From Rhinopithecus roxellana (lineage: Eukaryota > Chordata > Mammalia > Primates > Cercopithecidae), in contig NC_044570.1 in NCBI RefSeq assembly GCF_007565055.1, positions 13,421,602 to 13,485,601 on the forward strand: DNA of 64,000 bases, written 5' to 3'. Positions 1-10,267 of this stretch are shown here, piece by piece. The position numbers and the translations under genes were made by a program. Within the stretch, counting starts at the first letter, position 1, and each line of letters begins with the position of its first letter. The notes under the pieces are model-generated. The model was given only the letters and a program-made list of their open reading frames with translations, was not told the DNA's origin and searched no databases.

Positions 1-965
1 GAACAGGCAACCTACAGAAAGGGAGAAAAGTTTTGCAATCTACTCATCTGACAAAAGGCTAATATCCAGAACCTACAAAGAGCTCAAAGAAGTTTACAAG
101 AAAAAAACAAACAACCCCATCAAAATGTGGGCAAAGGATGTGAACAGACACTTCTCAAAAGAAGATATTTATGTAGTCAACAGACACATGAAAAATGCTC
201 ATCATCACTAGCCATGAGAGAAATGCAAATCAAAACTATGAGATGCCATCTCACATCAGTTAGAATGGTGATCATTAAAAAGTCAGGAAACAACAGGTGC
301 TGGAGTTGATGTGGAGAAATAGGAACACTATTACACTGTTATGGGACTGTAAATTAGTTCAACCACTGTGGAAGACAGTGTGGCAATTCCCCAAGGATCT
401 AGAACTAGAAATACCATCTGACCCAGCCATCCCGTTTCTGGGTATATATCCAAAGGATTGTAAATCATGCTGCTATAAAGACACAAGCACCCGTATGTTG
501 CTTGTGGCACTATTCGCAATAGCAAAGACTTGGAATCAGCCCAAATGTCCATCAGTGACAGATTGACAGATTGGATTAAGAAAATGCAGCACATATACAC
601 TATGGAATACGATGCAGCCATAAAAACAGTTGAGTTCTTGTCCTTTGTAGGGACTTGGATGAAGCTCAAAGCCATCATTCTCAGCAAACTATCGCAAGAA
701 CAGACAACCAAACACCGCATGTTCTCACTCGTAGGTGGGAATTGAACAATAAGAACACTTGGACACAGGAAGGGAACATCGCACACCAGGGCCTTTTGTA
801 GGGTGGGGGGAAGGGGGAGGGATAGCACTAGGAGATATACCTTATGTAAATGACGAGTAAATGGGTGCAGCACACCAATGTGGCACATGTATACATATGT
901 AAAAAACCTGCACATTGTGCACATGTACCCTACAGCAAAAAGTAGAATAAAAAATAAGTAAATAA
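1..965 (+). mobile_element. L1 3' end (ORF2 C-terminus, 3' UTR, A-rich tail), cut by window edge
   Basis: The sequence begins inside the C-terminal part of L1 ORF2 and reads through the typical end of the element. It has a G-rich 3' UTR stretch near 800-825, the segment ending in TGCACATGTACCC near 910-930, and an AATAAA-containing A-rich tail near 945-965. The ORF2 part is broken into short frames (127-309, 297-566, 530-745), so it codes for nothing intact. Its 5' side and any target duplication lie outside the window. The good match to recent primate L1 3' ends suggests an L1PA-type subfamily, but I did not classify it by alignment. Confidence 0.93.
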
Positions 966-1349
966 AATGAACTAAACTAAGAAACTTGACTACTCTAGAA
1001 TTTATACTTGGATTTCTTTTCGGGGGAAAATGGGAAACTACTTTTTATATAGAGATGATTTTTATGCAATTCGCATTGTATTCTCAGTGAAAGAAAATGA
1101 TTTCCTAAAGCAATAATGTTAGATATGAAAGATTAGAATCTAATGTATTTGCAGTGCATTCTTATTTAATTTACTTCTTTATCCTTTTCAAAATGATTTA
1201 ACCTTTTCATTTAAATTCTAAACTTTATTAGATTTACTCTCACTAATAACTAGTCTTCATTTTTCTGCCATTAATGGACTTCTACAACAAAAGGTCATGT
1301 TTCACAAGCCCCAGCAGGAAGGAGTGCCAACAGTAGTACTAGAATTGCT

Positions 1350-1615
1350 TCATACAGTCTGTCACACATTCAGCTAAATTTGAGCTGTCCATAATAAATA
1401 GTCTTTCCATAGACAGAGTTCCGTTTTCAGAAAATGGACAACTACTGAACTTGGAGAAAAGACAAATCTGCATTTGATAACTGATTTAACAAGTATAATT
1501 TGTGTGTGGAGGATACAAAATTATAATTCCACTAATAGGATAGTTAGTATTTGTGTTACTTTCTTCATCCTTGTGAAAAGTCTCCTAGTTGAAGTTAAGC
1601 CATTCCTTTCTGACA
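1350..1615 (+). repeat. Diverged direct duplication, copy 1
   Basis: Shares order and wording with 2203-2465. Both copies carry CATA(C/G)AGTCTGTCA, then TTTCCATAGA, then AACTACWGAACTTG, then GCATTT(G/A)ATAACT, then TCCTAGTTGAAG, at an offset of about 850-870 bp. It may be an old tandem duplication or two copies of an unnamed interspersed repeat. Confidence 0.7.
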
Positions 1616-2202
1616 CAAGACACAAGCTAACTTTGTTACTCTCAGAAGAAAAATTAAGAACAATTGTACTTATTCAGAGGGTAAATAAAGACATCTTTTT
1701 TAGGCTATGTATTTACTTGGTGTCTCCTCTATTACTGAACATTGTTTAGAGATTTGCTCTCAATGATTTTTATGTGTGTTTCCATAAAGTCCTTGCTGCA
1801 GTGCTTAGACTTGATAAAGCAAATTGTGGATGGCCTCTTGTGGATGTTCATATTCTGTGCAGCTGGTGACTATCTGATTCTACAGAAGGTTACCGAAGCT
1901 AGGACTGAAGGTGGATTAGACCCACAACTAGGGAGTGATGTGGATATCAAAGGACATGCTGGGTGAGGGGTGGTGGACATCATATAGGGAGGTGAGTTTT
2001 GAAAAATTACAGCAAAACATTTCTCTTCCTGCCTGCACCCAATATTGAAATCTGGAAATATTTGATAAAAATGATAGGAGAACAAAGCAGGTGGCGAGTG
2101 TGGCATCAGGAGCAGTTAGAAGCAGCTGCAGAGACACCGTGGACAGAAGAACAATTGTTGATGCTCAGTGTTTGAAGGAAAGGTGGTTCCCATCCAGAAG
2201 TT

Positions 2203-2465
2203 GCTCCATAGAGTCTGTCATATATTCACCTAGATTCAAGCTATGAATGGGAAGTTTTCCATAGAGTGATTTCAGTTTATAGAAAAAGGCTAACTACAGA
2301 ACTTGTCAAATAGATAAGTGTGCATTTAATAACTTATGTAACAATTACAATGTGCTGAGTAGAGGTTAAAAATTACAATTCCTTTCCAATAAAATAAATA
2401 TTTTTGATAATTTTCTTCTTTGGGGAAGGTTTCCTAGTTGAAGATAAACATTCCTATCATTTCTT
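2203..2465 (+). repeat. Diverged direct duplication, copy 2
   Basis: Partner of 1350-1615, with the same series of shared blocks and small indels. Divergence looks high, so the event is old. Confidence 0.7.
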
Positions 2466-3839
2466 GTCTTAGAAGAAAACTATTTACATTTCTCTACAAA
2501 CCTGTTTTCACTTCTATATTATGACACCACCATGTAAATTTTCTCACAATAAACATGTCATGTAGAGCAGTAAAGTGATAAGTAGAGAAACACCCCAGTG
2601 TGCAACCCAGTGGAAGGTGGTGTCTGGACCACCCATTTTCTGAAACTCTAGACTGAAAACTAGGAAGTGTTGAAGTGACTGAAAAGTTAAAGATCACAAG
2701 TACAGCATGGGCAAAACAGAGATTGAGAGTATCTATGTCCATGATGAAGGAAGGATTCTAGGAAGGAAGGATTCTAGGAAGTTTCCGGCTATAACCAGAG
2801 GATAAAACTCCATATGCACATTTTTCCTGGATCACATCTGGAGCACTAAAGCAGAAAACAAACTTAGCGCTATCATACATGTGTTAAGGGGAGCCTGATT
2901 ATAAGACTGATTTCATTTCATTGCTTTTATATTAAAGAGCCTTCAAGGCACATCACCTACCAGATCTAACTTTGCCAGCTTATCTTTCCTTGTGATCAGC
3001 TTGTATCTGTGAGCTGACAGTTCTACCCATGTGCCACAGTATTCTTCTTCAAGCTTACAGTTCTGCCCGTGTGCCCCAGTGCTCTTATTCACAACATCAC
3101 ATCTGCAATATTTTTCTCTGCAGCCCACATTGGAGGTCACACTTAATGCTACCCTTTCCTTCCAGCTTTTTCAAAGAATTTGTCATACATGAAATTTGAC
3201 ACTTCACTTTACTAACATACACCCAGGATGTGGATTACTAGTTCTTACCTCACTTTCTTTAGCCTGGAGAAAAGGCTATTTTCAATATGCCACTGTTGTG
3301 TAGCTGAGCCATGTATTTCTGCTGTCACTTACCATGCTGCTCTTGGCTGGATTTAATCATAACCCTTGGGTTATATGCTTATAGAGAGCAGGAACAACCA
3401 TATTGAAAAAATACATGCTTGCTGAAATTACTTCCAGATTTCTAAACAAAGCTTACCTTTTTCTGCACCCATGGCTCTGGGATTTAGTTTGTTTCAATAT
3501 GAGTGCTGTATAACAGGTTAAGACATCATATTGGTTTGCACACTACCAATCAGAGAAATAGAACAAAACAGCTGTGGTGGGCAGCACTTTGAAAATGAAT
3601 ATTAAAGTACCACAATCTGAAACAGACATCTTTATATTAAAAATCATATGAATGAGGTAAAAATGATGGGAGCTATTTCACACAAGGGCACAAGACAAAA
3701 CTTAGAAGGACCTGCTTAAAGTTAATTCAGAATGGAACAAAATTGTTCAAGTGCTGACCATTAGCACAGGTTGTATAGCATGATTTTCAATGGATATTAC
3801 TTATTTTACAGTAAGATCTTATTACAGAAACAAAGAGAG

Positions 3840-3918
3840 CATTCCCAGCCTCTTCTGATGTATCATCTCGGCCTCCCAAAATGCTGAGATTACAGACATG
3901 AGCCACCATCCCCGGGCC
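3840..3918 (-). mobile_element. Alu fragment (one end only)
   Basis: CTCGGCCTCCCAAAATGCTG and the following GAGATTACAGACATGAGCCACC are the reverse complement of the Alu left end. The rest of the Alu is missing. The corresponding position of the paralogous segment near 20.2 kb has a much longer Alu. Confidence 0.75.
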
Positions 3919-4105
3919 AATTCCAAACATTTTATAAAAGTTCTGTGACTTCCTCCACCTTCCCTTCACCCACAAAATGAGTATTACTGAGAATTCCAAT
4001 ATATAATAAAAGTAAAGCAGCTGCTGTGACCAAAGTACCTACACTGATATGAGTGTGTATTCGTGGTCTGCTGAAATCTTTTATTGCTTTAAATAGAGGC
4101 CTTTG
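3919..4105 (+). repeat. Duplicated segment, copy 1 (partner at 20269-20455)
   Basis: From CCAATTYCAA through TTCTGTGAC, CTTCCCTTCAC, AATTYCAATATATAAT, AAAGCA and ATTGCTTTAAATAG, this segment matches 20269-20455 nearly base for base, with scattered substitutions. The match includes the Alu piece to its left and ends where an Alu begins on this copy. The two copies are 16.35 kb apart in direct orientation. Confidence 0.85.
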
Positions 4106-4108
4106 GGA

Positions 4109-4226
4109 GGGGTGCACTGGCTCATGAATCTAAGCACAGAACTTTAGAAAGCCGAGGGGGGTGGATTACGATGTCAGGAGATTGAGATCATCCTGGCTAA
4201 CATAGTGAAACCCTGTTTCTACTAAA
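4109..4226 (+). mobile_element. Alu, first part, interrupted by the provirus
   Basis: A diverged Alu left arm (TGGCTCATGAATCTAAGCAC, then GGAGATTGAGATCATCCTGG) runs to CTACTAAA and stops exactly at the LTR. The missing right part resumes at 13024. Short direct repeats like ATAGAGGCCTT before it and ATAGAAGCCTT after the second part probably represent the Alu's own target duplication. Confidence 0.9.
4222..4226. repeat. Provirus target-site duplication, left copy (CTAAA)
   Basis: CTAAA directly precedes the LTR terminus TGATTTGC and is repeated right after the other LTR at 13024-13028. Confidence 0.85.
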
Positions 4227-4718
4227 TGATTTGCTTTAATGCGACCCCCAGAGCAAATGCCAGAGAAAAGGCAAGTAGGCAAGGCAAAGAAACTTTATTT
4301 ACAAGCCAATGTGAAGGAGGGAGCAAGGTTCACCGGTCTGTGGCGGTGGAGGCCGATGAAGTCGATCCGGCATTCTTGGGTGAGGTTCCTAGGTCCGCAC
4401 AGGAGCAGGGGCCAAGGAAGTTCACACCGCGTTCTCCGACGAGGTTCCTGGGTCCCGCGTAGGAGGAGGGGCCGAGGAAGTTCGCACTGCGCGCCCGCCG
4501 GGAGCGGCTTTTATGTCCTGGGCCCGGGAGTGGGAGGGCAGTGGGCGGGACATAGGCGGGTTGGGGGCGGGGTGGTAGGCATGGCTAGGCGGGTTCTGGT
4601 TCTTCTCCGTCAGAGGTCGGGTTGCGCCTGTGCAGTCGATCCGTGTCTTTCCCGGGCGCGGGAAAGTTGATGGTGAAGAACCCGGAACTGCAACATGTTG
4701 CCTCCGTTCGTCCAAACA
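4227..4718 (-). repeat. 3' LTR of the HERV-F-type provirus
   Basis: 492 bp, with + strand ends TGATTTGC and CCAAACA (TG...CA on either strand). On the minus strand a TATA-like CATAAAAGC lies near 4508-4516 and the polyadenylation signal AATAAA near 4291-4296. This gives U3-R-U5 from right to left. Two units of a 59-bp tandem repeat (4371-4488) lie between them, in R. The sequence beside the LTR on the env side (4719-4731) has only a weak polypurine tract, AAAAGG on the minus strand. Confidence 0.93.
4371..4488. repeat. 59-bp tandem repeat, 2 units, inside 3' LTR
   Basis: Units start at 4371 (CATTCTTGGG) and 4430 (CGTTCTCCGAC), each followed by GAGGTTCCT. The second unit begins like unit 2 and ends like unit 3 of the other LTR, as expected if one unit was lost by unequal pairing. 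Confidence 0.88.
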
Positions 4719-4945
4719 GTCCAACCTTTTGTTGATAATAGTGATAAGGGGCGCCGTGGTCTGTCTGGCTACTTCCTGCTGTTAAGGGATGTCGTTGAGG
4801 TTGGGGTCTATGGTTGGAATTTGGACCTACGGATGAAGAAGCATCTGATTGAAGGTGACGCGCGTGATCTCTTGAACTTCGGCTTGGAGAAATTTGATTA
4901 AAACAGGAGTGAGACATAAGACAAAACAGAGGATTAGTATGGGAA

Positions 4946-5383
4946 TTAGAACGGGAGCATCTGCTGTATTACGGGCAACAGCCATACTGGTGGTCCGGGG
5001 GTGAAGGGGGTATTGTAGGTTTTTAATTCTGCTTTAATCCTGTTCAGGGTTTGGATGTTAGTGTCTACTAGGCCTGACTCGTTTATGTAATAGCAGCATT
5101 CTTCTCCTAAGAAGAGACATGTTCCTCCTTTTTTGGCAGCAAGTAAATATAATGCTTGCCTATTTTGTGCTGCTACCTGGGCCACTGAGGTAATTTGCCG
5201 CTGCAGAGAGGCCAGGCTTTCACCTGAAGCCTCTATGGCCTCTCGGATTTGAGCTGCTAGAGATTGGGTAGACTGTACCGAGTGGGCAAGTGCCCCAGTT
5301 CCAAGCCCTGATGCCACTAAGAAGGCAGCCAGGGAGACTCCGATGACTAGGGGAAGGAAGATAGCCTGTTTTTTGGAGATCAT
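4946..5383 (-). pseudogene. env: Env transmembrane-subunit frame, 145 codons, lacks anchor
   Basis: The longest open env piece holding fusion features. Residues about 7-30 are a hydrophobic, Gly/Ala-rich fusion-peptide-like stretch. Residues about 35-75 look like a heptad region. The disulfide motif CX6CC is present as C89, C96 and C97, followed by an N-glycosylation site (NES). The frame ends before the hydrophobic anchor because of a frameshift, so a product would have no membrane segment. Family knowledge places an immunosuppressive-type segment just before CX6CC, and such a segment is visible here. Expression is unknown. Confidence 0.85.
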
Positions 5384-5984
5384 TAGAAGGAGGGTTAAAT
5401 TGTATGACGAGTTCAGTTACTTCTGCTTTGCTATATAAGGTTAAACTAGGTACTAGGGACACTGGGACACAAAGGGATTGACCAATGGACGTGTGATTAA
5501 GGACCTTGAAGAGGGTTTTGTTGCACCAGAAATAACCTCCGATGGGAGCCGTGTGGGTCTTAGTGGGTGGCTGGGTATAGTTACACCAGGAGGTGTTTGG
5601 GGTAGAGTAGCAGAAAGGAAGGTTTGGACTTTCTGGGCTTTGGTATAGTGGGACTTGGAGTAAGAACGGTTTTTGGGAGGTGCCTATGGAGTTAGTTGTA
5701 GCCCTGAAAGCAGTAGGTAAGGGGACTGCCACTAAGGGGGCTCTTTCAAGGGCTGCACAGAGGAAACAGTGGGAGAGATTTGTTAGGTTGGCTGCGCATG
5801 TTAGGTTTAACTCTTGACGGACTAGTTTTAACCATAAGAAGCGGTCCTTATTGGAGGAGTGTAATTGATCTTGTAAGGCCTGTTCTTGTGCTTGTATGGC
5901 TAAGGTTAAATTCTGTAGGGCTTGTATGTTTTGAGGAAGGGATTTTTGCTGGACAAGTGTTCTTTTTATCAGGAGAGTAGCCAT
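5220..5984 (-). pseudogene. env: Env surface-subunit frame, 254 codons
   Basis: Open frame covering most of the C-terminal surface subunit. It contains the CFLC (CXXC) motif at residues 73-76, typical of gamma-type envelopes that disulfide-bond to CX6CC, and multiple NXS/T sites (for example NLT, NLS, NTS, NKT, NHT). Its last roughly 50 codons are out-of-phase reading of the transmembrane subunit, because the true frame changes near 5390. It is in phase with the upstream frame 6425-6138 across a single TAG. Confidence 0.85.
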
Positions 5985-6594
5985 GGGATATGAACTAAGG
6001 ATTGTGTAGTCTGTGTAGAGTCCACCTTTGACTCCGTCTGCCCATCGGGGGTCCCATGGGTCTTTGATATTTAATTGGTATTGAAGGGGGGTTCGTTGAT
6101 TCTCAATGGTGAAGAGAGCAGTGGGTTTCTTCTGTCTCTAGGTTGCATAATGGATCTTACAATAAATATAAGGGCATCCTAGGTTCTTTTGTTTCCAGGA
6201 AGTCTTACAATTGTAAAGTGTCTGATCATGCAGGAAGCAGAGAGCCTTAGCTCCGGCCGCACTGCAACATGATAGGGTGAAATTTATAGTAAGATGGGGT
6301 TGGCAGTCTGAAGGGGGACAGTCAGCAGTGCCTTGTAGCTGTGAGTGCTGTTTATTTTTGTGTGACCAAGTTTCAACTATAGAGAATCTCCATATGAAAG
6401 TTGGGTAATAGAGATTGAAATGCAAGAAGAAGATATTAATATAAGTATGAAATAGTACTTCATCTTCAGTGTAATGACAGGGTACACCTTGTCACTGAAG
6501 ATGTTCTATAAAGGTAAGTGGGAGAACCACTGTGATGGGCTATTATCTGGAGACAAGTAGGGATCTGGGGTAAGATATTGGAATTCTGTTATGT

Positions 6595-7740
6595 TTATAT
6601 AGAGTATGGCGAGAAATCAGGATAAGCGCAAGGGGTCAGGGAACGTGTGGTGGTTGAGAGAGTTTGGTGAATTTGAGATGGGTAGGGGTAAGTCTAGTAG
6701 ATGTCCACTGATTGTCTCCTGTGGGGGCCTTTTTTAATTGTGATATATGGACCCAGTGCGTGTGTCCTAGAAGTTTGGCTGCTGTGTATGTGGATAGGAG
6801 GACAGTATAGGGGTCTTTCCACCTAGGCTGAAGATCTTTGGCTTGGATATCTTATAAGTATACTTGGTCTCCTGGGCTGAGAGAGAGATGTGGGCTATAG
6901 GTGTCTGTTGGAGAGGGGTGTGCTAGTTCTGAATGTTGTCTCAGGAGTTGTCTCAAGAGGGTGAGGTATGGGAGATAAGTTGCCAGCAGGGAAGAAAGGG
7001 TGGGTAACTGCTGGAGGGTGAGGGGCCGGCCGTAAACTAATTCAAATGGACTGAGGCCTGTTGGACTCCGTGGGGCTGCTCACAGCTGGGTTAGGGCCAG
7101 GGGAAGGAGAGTTACACACGATTGTCGAGTCTTGAGGGAGAGTTTGGTGAGTTGCTGCTTAATGAGCCCGTTGGCCTTCTCTACTTTACCAGAAGACTGA
7201 GGTCTATAAGGGATGTGGAGTTTCCAGGTGATGTGTAGGAGGGCTGCCACTTGTTGGACTACCTTGGAGATGAATGCTGGGTCGTTGTCAGACTGAAGAG
7301 TGAGTGGGAGGCCAAACCTAGGAATAATGTGTTCAGTGAGTATGGAGGCAACTATATTGGTGGTTTCTCCTGTAGTAGGATATTCTTCTATCCGTCCTGA
7401 AAAAGTTTCAATGAGGGTTAAGAGATATTTGAATTTTTTATGCCTTGGCATGTGGGTAAGTCAATTTGCCAATCTTTGCCTTGTTGGTGCCCTCTGAGTT
7501 GATGGCTCGGATGGGGGTTGCGCAATGCGCCTTGAGGGTTTGACTTGAGACATGTGGAACACTGTCGGTTGATTATAATTAGGTGTTTCATGAGTGTGGG
7601 GCAGTGAATGAGGGGGCTTAGGAGGTTATATAAAGCTTTGGGTCCTATGTGTAGGGAATTATGTATGTCTTTTAGAATGGTGTGGAGTTGAGTTTCAGGA
7701 ATAACTAATTTATTATTGAGGTAAATCCAATTGTCTGTGG
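6595..7740 (-). pseudogene. pol: Provirus integrase remnant (D-35-E block intact)
   Basis: An HHCC zinc-binding region is visible near 7690-7540 (H...H, then CSTC). The first catalytic Asp lies in WQIDL just above 7460. A single missing base next to it shifts the frame. The open piece 7451-7080 carries the second Asp (D55) and the Glu (E91) with exactly 35 residues between them, as required for D,D-35-E integrases. The C-terminal domain continues after a stop near 7080, with a GLSPFELVYGRPL motif, to about 6595. Retroviral integrase normally joins viral DNA to the host chromosome; this copy cannot be translated whole. Confidence 0.88.
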
Positions 7741-7839
7741 CTAGTTTGGCTGTTGAATCTTGTAATAGTTTGGTCTTTTCCTCTTGGGTATAAGTAGGGG
7801 TATATTGAGGAGAGAGAAATCAAATAGAGGGAAGCATGG

Positions 7840-8400
7840 GAGTGGAGAATCCAGCTGCCGACTTGGCAGTGGTGTCGGCAAAGTTATTGCCAGCCGCCAC
7901 CGAGTTAGATGCAGTCTGATGACCTTTACAGTGTATGATGGCTGCTCTGGAAGGCGCTGATATAGTGTTTAGCAGTTTGAGTGTCTGTTTCTTTGTTGAC
8001 TATAGGGGATACCACTGGTGGTTAGGAACCCTCTCTTTCCAGATGACAGAGTGGGTGTGTGCAATCAAGAAGGCATACTTGGAGTCTGTGTATATGTTTA
8101 CCATTTTTCCTCTGGATAGGAGGAGAGCCCTAGTTAGTGCGGTAAGTTCTGCCTGCTGTGATGTTGTTCCTTATGGTAAAGGCTTAGCTTCTAGGGCAGC
8201 AGAAGATGTAACTACCGCGTATCCTGCCTGTCTGTTTCCTTGAGAATTTATAAAAGAACTGCCATCTACAAATAGGGTTGACTGTGAGCCTTCCAATGGC
8301 TGGTCATGTAAATGTAAGTGACTAGGTGGTTGGGCCTCTAAAAGTTCTGGACAGGAGTGTTCAGTACTAGGTTGCTTGAGAGGGTCAGGAAGTAGGGTTG
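7840..8400 (-). pseudogene. pol: Provirus RNase H remnant
   Basis: The catalytic set can be followed: TLFVDGSS with Asp at 8264-8266, QQAELTAL with Glu at 8147-8149, IYTDSKYAF with Asp at 8084-8086, and a C-terminal HCKGHQ...NNFAD segment near 7935-7870. Two in-frame stops (TAA at 8171-8173, TAG at 8000-8002) break it. Confidence 0.88.
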
Positions 8401-8548
8401 CTGGATTCAGAGAGGAACAGACTCCTAGGGCAATGGTGGAGTCTTCTATGAATAAGAGGTGAAAGAGTTGGAGTCTGGATGGGGTTAGATGACTAATACT
8501 TCTGTGGGCAATAAGATCTTGAAGGTGGTGAGTAGAGAAGACTGTTAG

Positions 8549-9814
8549 CTAACCACCCCTAATGAGTTTCTTTGCTTCTTGGGTTAGACAGGCTGCTGCT
8601 GCTAGGGCCCGAAGACAGGGCTGCCACCCTTGTACGGTGGGGTCTAATTGTTTAGATAGATATGCCACGGGGTGGTATGTGGCACCTATAGATTGGGCTA
8701 AAAGACCCACTGCAACTTTTTGTCTTTCATCTGTGAAAAGCTGGAAGGGGCGTTGGAAGTCTGGGAGTGAGAGAGTAGGATGTGAGAGAAGGCAGTTTTT
8801 CAGGTGAGTGAAATGTTTATAGATTAACTTTGGGTTAGACAAAGGTCCTTGGGGAGTCTCCTTGACAGCTGCATATAGAGGCTTAGCCAAGATTCCGAAA
8901 TTAGGAATCCAGTGTCTGAATAATCCTACTAGGCCTAGGAAGGATTGAATTTCCTTAGCGTCTTGAGGAGGAGAAAGATTTTGTATAAGAGTTAAGCGGT
9001 CTGTAGTAAGTGAGCGCATCATAGGAGTGATCTCAATACCTAAACATATGACACATTGTTGTGCGAGTTGAGCTTTATGTTTGGATATTCGGTAACCTTT
9101 GGATCCTAGATGATTAAGGAGGATCACAGTGTCTAAAAGAGAGTCCTGTCCCGTGGGACTACAGAGTAAAAAGTCATCTACATATTGGAGAATTTTACTA
9201 TTGGTAAGAGGACAGGAGGCTAAGTCTTTTGCTAGGGCCAGCCCAAAGAAATGGGGGCTGTCTCGGAACCCTTGGGGAAGCACTGTCCATGTCAGTTGGG
9301 TGGAGGTATGGGTGTCTGGGTCTTCCCATGTAAAAGCAAAAATAAACTGAAAATCTGGGTGCAGGGGAATAGTGAAAAATGCATCTTTTAGATCCAGTGC
9401 AGTAAAGTGTGTTGCATTAGGTGGAATGAGAGAAAGAAGAGTATAGGGGTTGGGAACTACCGGATGGGTGGGACAAACAGCTTCGTTGATAAGACGAAGA
9501 TCCTGCACTAACCGAAAAGTTCCATCTGCCTTCTTTACAGGTAGGATTGGGGTGTTACAGGGAGAATGAATGGGGATGAGGATGTGTTGGCTGAGTAACC
9601 TAGTAATGATTGGTTTTAGTCCTTGTAAGTGCTGTGGAGAGAGAGAGAACTGTGGGCGGGTTGGAAACTGAGATGGTTTCTTAAGTTTTATAAGTATTGG
9701 TGGATGATGGTCTGCCACGACAGGAGTGGAGGTGTCCCACACCTGGGGGTTGATAGGAATGGGGAAATCGGGGAAAGGGTTAGTAGGATTGTTGGAGTCA
9801 TTTGAGTTAGTCAA
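8549..9814 (-). pseudogene. pol: Reverse transcriptase frame, 421 codons, YVDD intact
   Basis: The longest open frame in the window. Fingers and palm motifs are in order: LPVKKADGTFR (residues 91-101), ALDLKDAFF with catalytic D141, LPQGFRDSP (179-187), and YVDD at 211-214 with both catalytic aspartates. Next comes the thumb/connection, with SFLGLVGLFRHWIPNF (291-306). It ends at a stop (8549-8551) at the start of the RNase H linker. The set of motifs is that of gammaretrovirus-like RT. Preservation over 1.26 kb among otherwise broken genes may be chance. The element as a whole is non-functional. Confidence 0.93.
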
Positions 9815-9819
9815 TACTA

Positions 9820-10164
9820 GAACCAGATGGTGGGTAGGGTGGGGGGCGCTAGTAGGGATGGAGATACAGGCTTTCAGTTGACTTAAAATATCTCGGCCCA
9901 GTAGGGGAGTGGGGCATGAGGGGATAATGAGGAACGAGTGTGCAAAATAGTTGTTGGCCAGGACAGAAATTAAGGGGTGGGGTTTTTCAAGGGCTGGACG
10001 GGGAAGCCACTGACTCCTACAACAGAAATATTGGAGGGAAGGCTAGGCCCTTCGAAAGATGGCAAAACAGAGTAGGTAGCCCTGCTGTCGATTAAAAAAT
10101 TAATTGTCTTACCCGCTACCAGGAGAGTTGCCCGCAGCTCAGCGAGGGTGATGGGGGTCCCCAA
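9820..10164 (-). pseudogene. pro: Retroviral protease remnant, active site altered
   Basis: Aspartic protease domain. The catalytic triad of retroviral proteases, D-(S/T)-G-A, reads D-S-R-A here. The Arg codon occupies 10081-10083 (residue 28 of the frame starting at 10164). The following SVLP and the later LLGRDIL segment, in continuing sequence near 9900, fit the family. Gly to Arg at this position should abolish activity. The frame ends at 9970. Confidence 0.85.
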
Positions 10165-10267
10165 GTCCCGGCACCTTCAGTCGTCATCCAGATGTAAGAG
10201 CTGGAAGGAGCTCCCAGGTTCCTGAGAAGGGACATCACGTTGAGGCGCCATGCCCATTTTCAGGGTG

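Larger units (their letters stand above)
966..3780. other. Gene-free old intergenic DNA
   Basis: AT-rich sequence with no frame longer than 91 codons and no recognisable exon. The only structure I see is a diverged direct duplication (about 1350-1615 and 2203-2465, listed separately) and a short local repeat of GGAAGGATTCTAGGAAG at about 2748-2782. Confidence 0.6.
4782..6463 (-). pseudogene. env: Provirus envelope gene, broken
   Basis: Gamma-type retroviral envelope remnant. A possible start at 6463 opens a short hydrophobic, signal-like frame that is out of phase with the rest. The surface subunit then reads in one phase from 6425 to about 5390, apart from a TAG at 6138-6140. It carries several N-glycosylation sites and a CFLC (CXXC) motif with cysteines near 5768-5766 and 5759-5757. 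A frameshift around 5380-5400, at the subunit junction, moves reading into the 5383-4946 frame (transmembrane subunit). A second shift near 4950-4970 separates that from the membrane anchor, which lies in another phase around 4965-4900. A further stop follows, then the terminal TAA at 4782-4784. The subunit junction ends in Gln rather than Arg, so furin-type cleavage would probably fail. No functional fusion protein is encoded. Confidence 0.9.
6595..10176 (-). pseudogene. pol: Provirus pro-pol gene, broken
   Basis: Gammaretrovirus-like Pro-Pol follows a TGA at 10177-10179 in the same phase as the end of gag, which is the readthrough arrangement of this group. Domain order on the minus strand is protease (about 10164-9820), reverse transcriptase (9814-8549 as one open frame), RNase H (about 8400-7840) and integrase (about 7740-6595, ending TAA at 6595-6597). 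Disruptions include a protease active-site change, stops at 8549-8551, 8171-8173 and 8000-8002, a one-base frameshift near 7456-7462, and several stops in the integrase N-terminus. No complete polyprotein is encoded. Confidence 0.92.

Noticed and set aside
4239..4670. 143-codon + frame and mirrored minus frames over the LTR (also 12401-12862)
   Set aside because: They lie wholly inside the LTR, are driven by GC-rich tandem repeats, and have no domain.
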